From NCBI GenBank assembly GCA_016190405.1, contig JACPQO010000247.1:1-8841 (forward strand): 8,841 nt of DNA. The letters are read 5' to 3'. This document shows, one piece after another, positions 1 to 5,914 of the stretch (within the stretch, counting starts at the first letter, position 1; each line of letters opens with the position of its first letter). Both the position numbers and the translations under genes were made by a program. The stretch is from Chloroflexota bacterium. Its GTDB lineage: Bacteria; Chloroflexota; Dehalococcoidia; SM23-28-2; RBG-16-64-32. The notes under the pieces were generated by a model. The model had not been told where the DNA came from and made no database searches. It saw only the letters and a list, made by a program, of their open reading frames with translations.

Positions 1-2329
1 ACCAGTCGTGGTCGATGTAGTACTGCATCCTACCGGTGGCTGTGGGCCAGGGCTGCTTCTTCTGCACGTGCCAGGTATTGGGCACGAAGGGCTCGCCCTG
101 GGTGAAGTCTCCCGCGCTCTCCGCGTTGGTTCCGGACTTGCCGATGTCGGTGAGATAGCTGTGCCCCTTTTCGACGAGCTCTTCCCAGCTCGCCTCCAGG
201 TTGAGGGCGCTGGACAGGGAGTCGCGCGTCATCTTTCCCAGGTCGTCCGGCCCGTACACGCCGCCGGTAGTGATCGCCTGGTCCCAATTGTCCACCCGTC
301 TCTCGACGCCGAATTCGGGATCGGTGACGCTGGTGATCCCCTTCGCCCTCGCCTTCTCGGCGATCCCGGTGAACAGCTTCGTCCATATCCACCAGTCGTC
401 TTTCGCCTCGCCGGGCGGGTCGACAGCCTTGCCCGAGTAGGTGATCCAGGGCGTGTAGATGACCGACACAGCGCCGCTCAGAGCACTTTCGGTCTCGTAC
501 CAGGGGCAGGCCGCCGGCAGGATGTAGTCGGAGTAGGCGGCCGAGGCGTTCCAGCGCCAGTCGACGGTCAGCATTAACTTCAGTTTGGGCAGCAGGTTCT
601 GGATGACGTACTGGTTGCCCCTGATGCGTCTTACCACGTCCCCCGACCAGGCCAGGAGCACCTTGGGGTCCCGCTCGGGGCTGGGCAGCACCGGCTTCAG
701 CCGTTTCTCCAGCCCCTCCTTGACGTACTCCTCCAGGGGCCGCTTCAGGTGGGGGTCCCAGCTGTTGTACTTCTTGCTCAGTTCGATTAGCCCGCTGTGG
801 AAGTAGTGGTAGAGCGATGTGAAGGTGGCGCCGCCGGTCACAGTTGTCTCCCAGAACCCCTCGCGGGCGATTCGCTCCTGGGAGAACCCGCGGGCCTGCC
901 ACTCGGCAGCCTTGGGGTGATTGGCCAGCAGGAGGGGCAGGTCCCTCTGGTAGAGGGGCTGGAGCGCCCCCACCTTGATGTCGGGGGTCCAGGCGCCGGC
1001 GAAGGCCACCCAGTTGGCCCCCCGCCTGCCCATGTGGCCGCAGAGGGCCCACAGGTACATGCAGGCCCGCTCCATCAGGTTGCCGTGGTAGTACTTGGAG
1101 AAGTTGGCCTGGCTGATGTTGACCGCCCCTCCGGCTCCGGCGAACTCCTCGGCGAGCTGCCGGATGAGGTTGGGGCCCACGCCGCACATTCGCGACGCCT
1201 GCTCCGGCCGGTACTCGGCGTTCAGCCGCTCTTTGAGGAGGGCGAAGACCGGCCTGACCTTCACCTTCCCTTCCAGGGTCTCCACCTCCCACTCGCCCTC
1301 CAGGGCCGGCTTCTTGCCTTCCAGCGCCAGGCTCTGGACGGGCGCTCCCGTCAAACAGTCGCTGGCCTTGTCCCACAAGCAGTAGACGTAGTCGCGGCCG
1401 TCCGCTTTGATGTCCTTCTCCCGCAGGTATTTCTGGTTGTCCATGCGCACCAGCAGGGGCAGGTCCGTCTGCTCGACGATGAACCTCTCGTTGTATAGCC
1501 CCTCGTCCAGGACGACCTGACACATGGAGAGGGCGAGGGCGGCATCGCTGCCCGGCTTGACGGTGATCCAGAGGTCCGCCGGCAGGCTCGAGGCGTTGTA
1601 GTCGACCGATACGGTCACCACCTTGGCGCCGCGATAGCGGGCCACGGTGATGTAGTGATAGAGCGTATTGAAGGTGTAGGCCGGGTTGCCGCCCCAGATG
1701 AACACCATGTCGGTGTAGAAGATGTCGTCCGCGGAGTCGCAGAAGAAGATCTTGCCCGTGAACTCCCAGGCTCCCTGGTGGTCGTCGCCGATCTCAGCGT
1801 TGGGCTCGGGGAAACCGAAACCGGCGTTCCAGCCCCAAAACCGGATCGGCTGGAACAGCGTCCGGGTGGCAGCCCCGTGCTGGATAGCGCGCGGGCCGTC
1901 ATTGACCATGACGTCCAGCATGGTCGTCGTGATGTCATCCAGGGCCTCATCCCAGGTCACCCGCTTCCACTTCCCCTCGCCCCGAGCGCCCACGCGCTTC
2001 AGGGGATAGCGGATGCGGAAGGGATCATAGAGGCGGTGGGCGGCGGCGCAACCCTTATTGCAGCCCTTCGGGTTGAAATCGGGACAGTCCGGGTCGTTGG
2101 GGACCGGGTAGTTGTGGGGCTGCTCCTCCCGCAACACTATTCCGTCCTTGGCGTAGACGTTGAAGGAGCAATCGACGTTGTACCAGCAGTTGATGGGGTG
2201 AGTGGCCTTGACCACCGTGTCCCAGTCGAAGGCCGCCTCCTTCATGATGCGGCGCGGGTCGTACCACTCCACCTGGGGGAGGCCATCCTTCGGCGCTAGC
2301 GTCTCGGTCGCCAGGGTAAGCCTGTCCAC
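1..2329 (-). CDS. Molybdopterin catalytic (alpha) subunit, type II DMSO reductase family, 3' end outside window
   Basis: Reading the minus strand from the GTG at 2329 gives 776 codons with no stop; the gene leaves the window at its C-terminal side. Seen: an N-terminal Fe-S binding pattern (His44, Cys48, Cys54, Cys90, with a further Cys94 in GCNKGC) that aligns with the FS0 cluster of NarG; a GDDHQGA segment (Asp182/Asp183) about where NarG has its Mo-ligand Asp; SADD and then PADLWITVKPGSDAAL at about 225-300; an ILPAACPWYE segment near residue 600; and TGRMQYYIDHDW at the edge, opening the dinucleotide-binding domain. Family knowledge: these are two-electron Mo-bisMGD enzymes (nitrate, selenate and perchlorate reductases, ethylbenzene dehydrogenase). 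The start has GGAGGAG four bases upstream (2334-2340) and an in-frame TAG directly before the GTG, so there is no Tat signal. It is last in the visible beta-delta-alpha operon. The substrate cannot be told; the family call is firm. Confidence 0.9.
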   Translation of the reverse strand, partial: MDRLTLATETLAPKDGLPQVEWYDPRRIMKEAAFDWDTVVKATHPINCWYNVDCSFNVYAKDGIVLREEQPHNYPVPNDPDCPDFNPKGCNKGCAAAHRLYDPFRIRYPLKRVGARGEGKWKRVTWDEALDDITTTMLDVMVNDGPRAIQHGAATRTLFQPIRFWGWNAGFGFPEPNAEIGDDHQGAWEFTGKIFFCDSADDIFYTDMVFIWGGNPAYTFNTLYHYITVARYRGAKVVTVSVDYNASSLPADLWITVKPGSDAALALSMCQVVLDEGLYNERFIVEQTDLPLLVRMDNQKYLREKDIKADGRDYVYCLWDKASDCLTGAPVQSLALEGKKPALEGEWEVETLEGKVKVRPVFALLKERLNAEYRPEQASRMCGVGPNLIRQLAEEFAGAGGAVNISQANFSKYYHGNLMERACMYLWALCGHMGRRGANWVAFAGAWTPDIKVGALQPLYQRDLPLLLANHPKAAEWQARGFSQERIAREGFWETTVTGGATFTSLYHYFHSGLIELSKKYNSWDPHLKRPLEEYVKEGLEKRLKPVLPSPERDPKVLLAWSGDVVRRIRGNQYVIQNLLPKLKLMLTVDWRWNASAAYSDYILPAACPWYETESALSGAVSVIYTPWITYSGKAVDPPGEAKDDWWIWTKLFTGIAEKARAKGITSVTDPEFGVERRVDNWDQAITTGGVYGPDDLGKMTRDSLSSALNLEASWEELVEKGHSYLTDIGKSGTNAESAGDFTQGEPFVPNTWHVQKKQPWPTATGRMQYYIDHDW

Positions 2330-2333
2330 CTAT

Positions 2334-2340
2334 CTCCTCC
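2334..2340 (-). promoter_or_regulatory. Shine-Dalgarno site of the alpha-subunit gene
   Basis: The minus strand reads GGAGGAG, then ATAG, then the GTG start codon. The TAG inside this spacer is in frame with the start, so it excludes any longer N-terminus and settles the start codon choice. Confidence 0.75.
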
Positions 2341-2349
2341 TTGCGACGA

Positions 2350-2991
2350 TCAGGCCCTTTGCCGGGAGCTGCTGAGCGCATACTCCTTCTCTACGAACGC
2401 CGCCAGCAGCCGGGCAAGCTCTCCGTAAAACGGCGCCTTTCGCCCTTGCAGCCCCGCGGCGACACGATAGGCCAGCTCCTTCAGGTGGCAATGCAGGAAG
2501 TCCCTTTGCGCAGACCGGTACGGGGCAGGTTCTCCCCGCCCCTGGCAGGCCGCCGCCTCGCCGAAGGTCAGGGCGTGCATGAACTCCAGCTCGGTCTGGA
2601 GGTGGTCGGGACGGAAGTCCCCCCTATAGCTGAAGCCGAAGTGGTGGTAGAGGCGCAGCACCTCCTCCATGTCGCGCAGGAGGCCGCCGCCGTAGTGCCC
2701 CTCAAACAGGGGCACCGGCGGCCCCTCTGGACCGCCGATCTCGAACAACGCTATGTATCCGCTCAGAAACGCCTCATGTGTCAGATCAAAGCCCTTTCCC
2801 ATAGGGCCAGTGATCTCTACGGCGTAGGGGAGGTCCTGCGCGGCGCCCTGCAGCCCCGCCAGAAAGCGACCACCCTTGATCTCGTCGTACAGCGATTCCG
2901 ATGGGAAGGCGAAACCCCGAGCGAGGAGGCCAAACAGGGCGCTTCTGCTGCCCGTTTGCTGCGCTTCTGCGGTCCTTAGCTCTAGCTGCAC
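2350..2991 (-). CDS. TorD/DmsD/NarJ-type molybdoenzyme maturation chaperone (delta subunit)
   Basis: This 213-residue, soluble, mostly helical protein has the TorD-family features: an aromatic-rich segment LFEIGGPEGPPVPLFEGHY at 82-100, then LRLYHHFGF at 112-120, RPDHLQTELEFM at 127-138 and QRDFLHCHL at 162-170. Chaperones of this family bind the apo catalytic subunit and hold it until the molybdenum cofactor is inserted, and they are not part of the finished enzyme. The GTG start at 2991 has a GGAGG (3000-3004) that overlaps the stop codon of the upstream beta gene, eight bases before the start, which suggests coupled translation. It lies 12 bp after beta and 20 bp before alpha, so its client is almost certainly the alpha subunit. 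Which subfamily it belongs to (NarJ, EbdD or DmsD-like) is not resolved. Confidence 0.9.
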   Translation of the reverse strand: MQLELRTAEAQQTGSRSALFGLLARGFAFPSESLYDEIKGGRFLAGLQGAAQDLPYAVEITGPMGKGFDLTHEAFLSGYIALFEIGGPEGPPVPLFEGHYGGGLLRDMEEVLRLYHHFGFSYRGDFRPDHLQTELEFMHALTFGEAAACQGRGEPAPYRSAQRDFLHCHLKELAYRVAAGLQGRKAPFYGELARLLAAFVEKEYALSSSRQRA

Positions 2992-3003
2992 GTCTCCGCC
3001 CTC

Positions 3004-4035
3004 CTAGACCGCCTTGACCTGGCTGGGGTCCTTGGCGAAGGGCCCCATGAAGGCGCTGGAGCGAGGCGATATCAGGAGCCACATCAGCTCCGACCGCTGG
3101 CCGCTCCTCTGCTTTTGCATCTCCGCGTTCAGGGTTGCCAGCGCCGCCTCCACCCGGTCCCCGAATAGCGACTTCAGGTAGGCCGTCGGTATGCGGGGTT
3201 CGCCGTCTTCCACCTCTACGAGCCCCCCATCCACCTCCTTCAGTCGCGGCGGCGCCACCGGTGGGACGTAGTAGACATTGGGGTTGGTCCCCCACTCCGG
3301 GTGCAGGGGCAGCGCGACCCGCCACTGGTCGACCAGCTTGTGGACTATACCCTCTTCATTGTCCAGGTAATCGACCCAGATGAGCCGGCCGGGGCACTGC
3401 CGCAGGCAGGCGGGCGCTACGCCCTTCTCCAGGCGCAAGAGGCAGAAATCGCACTTGCGGGCCGCTGTCCTTAACGGGTCCCAGAATATCTCTTTGTAAG
3501 GGCAGCTATCTATGCACAGCGGCTCCGGACAGCGGGAGCAGACCTCCTCATCGATCACCACTATGCCGTCCTCTTCCCGCTTGGAGACGGCGCCCCAAGG
3601 GCAAGCCTCGGCGCAGGAAGGGCGGGAGCACTGGTTGCACAGCCGCGGCAAGTAGAAGAAGTAAGGATTGGGCCAGGCGCCGCTGCCGACGTCCTCGTCC
3701 CAGTTGGCCCCCCACGTCGGTTGGCCCGGCGACAGGTAGACATCGTTGGCCCGGCCCCCGCTGGTCAGGACTTCCCAGGGCTTGAACTCCCAGCGGCCGC
3801 CATACTCCTCCTCGGTGGGGCGCCGCCCTGCCTGGAGATTCCCGTCCCCGTCATAGCCCCCTCCCATCTGCTGCCAGTCTCGGGGGTAGCCCCGGCCGGG
3901 CATGGTGTTCACCTTCATCAACCAGTGGTGCTCCATCCCCCTCTTGTCCGTCCACAGGACTTTGCAGGCCACCGTGCACGTTTGGCAGCCCATACATTTG
4001 TTGAGGTCGACGACGAGGGCAATCTGACGAGCCAT
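3004..4035 (-). CDS. Four-cluster iron-sulfur electron-transfer (beta) subunit, NarH/EbdB-like
   Basis: 343 residues starting at the ATG at 4035, preceded by AGGGGG; an in-frame GTG at 4053 would add six residues but has a weaker ribosome site. Sixteen cysteines form four ferredoxin-like groups: 14-17-20-24 (CMGCQTCTVAC), 133-136-141-145 (CNQC...CAEACP), 166-169-174-178 (CSRCPEPLCIDSCP) and 195-198-210-214. The segments LPRLCNQC, SKREEDGIVVID and CPYKEIF closely match NarH, and MEHHWLMKVNTMPGRGYP matches the NarH loop after cluster I. By family knowledge the protein passes electrons between the Mo subunit and a heme or membrane subunit. In NarH the position of Cys169 is a Trp and the cluster is [3Fe-4S]; here it is Cys, with two extra residues before the next Cys. 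No signal peptide or membrane segment is present. It is the first gene of the visible operon. Confidence 0.93.
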   Translation of the reverse strand: MARQIALVVDLNKCMGCQTCTVACKVLWTDKRGMEHHWLMKVNTMPGRGYPRDWQQMGGGYDGDGNLQAGRRPTEEEYGGRWEFKPWEVLTSGGRANDVYLSPGQPTWGANWDEDVGSGAWPNPYFFYLPRLCNQCSRPSCAEACPWGAVSKREEDGIVVIDEEVCSRCPEPLCIDSCPYKEIFWDPLRTAARKCDFCLLRLEKGVAPACLRQCPGRLIWVDYLDNEEGIVHKLVDQWRVALPLHPEWGTNPNVYYVPPVAPPRLKEVDGGLVEVEDGEPRIPTAYLKSLFGDRVEAALATLNAEMQKQRSGQRSELMWLLISPRSSAFMGPFAKDPSQVKAV

Positions 4036-4122
4036 TTTGACCCCCTGGCGCACCGGCTTCTGAACGCCAGATAGGATATTTTACAGGTTCCCGGCTGTCT
4101 ATCCGGCAAAGGCAGTCAGTCG

Positions 4123-4141
4123 TGTGGGGCTTTCCCCCACA
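4123..4141. repeat. Perfect 7-bp inverted repeat in the divergent control region
   Basis: TGTGGGG (4123-4129) and CCCCACA (4135-4141) are exact reverse complements separated by five bases (CTTTC). It lies between the divergent operons, about 90 bp upstream of the beta start and about 40 bp upstream of the -35 box of the rightward promoter. It could be an operator for a dimeric regulator or an RNA hairpin in a long beta-operon leader. There is no T-tract on the plus strand, and it is not recognisable as an FNR, NarL or CRP site. The pairing is observed; the function is unknown. Confidence 0.4.
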
Positions 4142-4181
4142 AGCAGGCGACGAGAGCGACCGAAGGCTCCCCGAATCGCTC

Positions 4182-4210
4182 TTGACAAGCGTTGGGGTCT
4201 TGCTTAGACT
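4182..4210 (+). promoter_or_regulatory. Putative sigma70-type promoter for the kinase-to-ACAD operon
   Basis: A perfect -35 box TTGACA (4182-4187) is followed after exactly 17 bases by TAGACT (4205-4210), which matches four of six bases of the -10 consensus. Transcription would begin near 4217, leaving a leader of about 90 bases before the ATG at 4307. The -35 box sits within a short CTTGACAAG palindrome. This is a consensus match only; a different sigma factor specificity in this organism would weaken the call. Confidence 0.45.
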
Positions 4211-4306
4211 TCGTCTGCCTTGGGTTGACCTTGTCCACCTCCTCCGGCCGTCGCTTGGGCGGGCTACAGGCCACATGTGTCAGGTCACCAGGAAGGCCCG
4301 GAGGTA

Positions 4307-5338
4307 ATGGCCACACTCGAAAAGAGGCTGGCGGCGTACGTTGCTTCCCGCCTGCCCGAAGCCCAGAATGTCCGGGTATCCAACCTCTTTCGTGTCCCTG
4401 GGGGGTTCTCGCGGGAGACCTGGTCCTTTGATATGCGCTACCAGAAGGGCGCGCAGGAGACAGTTCAGGGCATGATCATGCGCCGCGACCCGGACGGCGG
4501 CATCCTGGAGGTGGAGTACGACCTGGGGACGGAGTTCCGGCTCTATCAAGCCGTCCACGGCTCGCCGGTGCCCGTCCCGAAGGTGTACTGGCTGGAGAAA
4601 GACCCTGCCTGGCTGGAGCGCCAGTTCTACATCATGGGGCGCTTCGACGGTTGCGAGTCGTCGCCCCAGGTGCTGGTCTTCGACCCCAGATATGAAAGCG
4701 TGCGACAGGAGATCGCGCGCCGCCAGGTGGAGATCCTGGCCCGCATCCACAACCTGGACTGGCGGGCCCTGGGCCTGGAGTTCCTGGGCGTGCCCGATAG
4801 CCCCGCCCATTGCGCCTCTCGAGAGATCGCCAAATGGGAACGGGTCCTGAACGAGCAGGCCCTGGAGCCCCGGCCGGTCCTGCGAGGTGCCATCCAATGG
4901 CTGCGGCAGCACCTGCCGGCCCCGGCCCAGAGGATAGGGGTCGTTCACAGCGACTACCGGGTTGGCAACTTCCTGTACAACCAGCAAGGGGAGATCCTGG
5001 CCGTCCTGGACTGGGAGATGGTCCACCTGGGCGACCCCATGGAGGACCTGGGCTGGGTGTGCTTCCCCATCGCCCGCTTCGCCGGCGATGACAAGGTTGG
5101 GGGCCTTTTCGACCGTGACGAGTTCTATCGCCTGTACGAGGAATACAGCGGCCTCAAGGTGGACCCGACCGCCGTGCGCTTCTGGGAGGCCTTGGGGCTG
5201 GTCAAGCTGGCCGCCATCGCCCTCACGGGCAGCCGCTCCTTCTGCGACGGCCGCACCCACAACATCGTCATGGGCCTGACCGGTCGTAGCTTTCCTACCC
5301 GCCTGGAGATGGAAATCATGAGCTACCTGGGGGTCTAG
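4307..5338 (+). CDS. APH-fold phosphotransferase, ACAD10/11-N-terminal / LvaA-like hydroxyacyl-CoA kinase
   Basis: 343 residues with a protein-kinase-like APH fold. Seen: a nucleotide loop VPGGFSRETW at 30-39; MIMRRDPDGG at 56-65 on the strand that normally carries the nucleotide-contacting basic residue; a helix EFRLYQAV at 76-83; the catalytic loop VVHSDYRVGN at 212-221 with Asp216 and Asn221; and the metal-binding LDWEMVHLGDP at 234-244 with Asp235. The GGxSRETW loop and HSDYxxGN belong to the subgroup found next to or fused with acyl-CoA dehydrogenases rather than to antibiotic-resistance enzymes. LvaA and the ACAD10/11 kinase domains phosphorylate 4-hydroxyacyl-CoA; the same role is inferred here from the ACAD three genes downstream. 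The ATG at 4307 has GGAGGT almost touching it (unusually short spacing); a GTG at 4277 adding ten residues is possible. First gene of its operon. Confidence 0.88.
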   Translation: MATLEKRLAAYVASRLPEAQNVRVSNLFRVPGGFSRETWSFDMRYQKGAQETVQGMIMRRDPDGGILEVEYDLGTEFRLYQAVHGSPVPVPKVYWLEKDPAWLERQFYIMGRFDGCESSPQVLVFDPRYESVRQEIARRQVEILARIHNLDWRALGLEFLGVPDSPAHCASREIAKWERVLNEQALEPRPVLRGAIQWLRQHLPAPAQRIGVVHSDYRVGNFLYNQQGEILAVLDWEMVHLGDPMEDLGWVCFPIARFAGDDKVGGLFDRDEFYRLYEEYSGLKVDPTAVRFWEALGLVKLAAIALTGSRSFCDGRTHNIVMGLTGRSFPTRLEMEIMSYLGV

Positions 5339-5365
5339 AGACCGTACTAGAAATCGAGGCAAGCC

Positions 5366-5875
5366 ATGCGAGCCACCAATGAACAGGTCCTGCGCGGCAT
5401 CCAGTACGCGCTCGTTCACGAGATCCTGCCCGATCTCAAGAGCGCTTATGTCCAATTCCAGGTGCCGCTGATGGTAATGGCCGTCGAGGGCGTCATCCAC
5501 CGCTGGGACAGCGCAGTTCAAGACCTCCTGGAGGAGAACCGGGACCTCACGGAGCTGCTGGCGGAGGCCACCGCCGTCATCGACGGCATGAGCGACCGCA
5601 ACGAGGGGTTGCCGGCCCTGGCGCGGGAACTGAACAAGACGGCCACCTGCCCCTACGACGGGCCCCTGACCATCTCCGGTCTTACGGAGCGCAATAACCA
5701 GCTCAAGGGAGCGCTGGAGAAGCTCCTGGTGCTCTGCGAGTCGGCGGCAAAGCGGCCGGACTGCGGGCCCCTGATGACCGTTCGCCGGAAGACCTACCGG
5801 CGTCTGTGGGAAGCGCTGAGCAAGCAGTGGACGTTCCCGACTCCGTCGCGGCCGCCGTCCCCACCCCCACCGTGA
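5366..5875 (+). CDS. Small uncharacterised helical protein, possible kinase partner (LvaB/DUF6285-like position)
   Basis: 169 residues, not recognised with certainty. It is predicted mostly helical: an N-terminal stretch with HEILPDLKSAY at 18-28, an acidic amphipathic segment DLLEENRDLTELLAEA around 53-68, a second helical half around 105-125 (ERNNQLKGALEKLL), and a low-complexity proline/serine tail from 158. Three cysteines occur at 95, 124 and 133. No signal peptide or clear transmembrane helix is seen. The ATG has GAGG six bases upstream. It lies 27 bp after the kinase and 36 bp before the next gene. In other bacteria, ACAD-linked APH kinases are often followed by a small protein (LvaB in the levulinate pathway, or DUF6285 proteins) whose N-terminus has a similar 'VLPAL' helix. 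A role as kinase partner is inferred from position; homology is not shown. Confidence 0.75.
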   Translation: MRATNEQVLRGIQYALVHEILPDLKSAYVQFQVPLMVMAVEGVIHRWDSAVQDLLEENRDLTELLAEATAVIDGMSDRNEGLPALARELNKTATCPYDGPLTISGLTERNNQLKGALEKLLVLCESAAKRPDCGPLMTVRRKTYRRLWEALSKQWTFPTPSRPPSPPPP

Positions 5876-5914
5876 ATTCGGCCCCCAGCCGACCAGTGTT
5901 GAAAGGAGAGCGTG

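Noticed and set aside
30..1523. A 497-codon minus-strand frame, plus several plus-strand frames, overlapping the alpha subunit
   Set aside because: They are out of frame with, or antisense to, the 776-codon molybdopterin subunit, which has conserved motifs throughout; products are Arg/Gly/Pro-rich shadows.
1..4035. Naming the molybdoenzyme genes narG/narH/narJ (respiratory nitrate reductase)
   Set aside because: Gene order, Cys replacing the NarH Trp, altered FS0 spacing and the lack of a visible narI make a substrate-specific name unsafe.
4073..4109. TAAAAT (-10-like, 4083 to 4078 on the minus strand) as promoter of the beta-delta-alpha operon
   Set aside because: The only -35-like element (TTGCCG) is about 20 bases away and poor, so the promoter cannot be placed; transcription may need an activator.
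4116..4240. A roughly 40-codon minus-strand leader ORF beginning at a GTG just after GGAGGAG (near 4236-4246)
   Set aside because: The ribosome-site spacing is too short, the product has no recognisable feature, and it overlaps the rightward promoter; probably chance in GC-rich DNA.
4307..5338. Aminoglycoside-resistance phosphotransferase
   Set aside because: The fold is the same, but the GGxSRETW loop, the HSDYRVGN catalytic loop and the ACAD in the operon indicate the acyl-CoA-linked subgroup.
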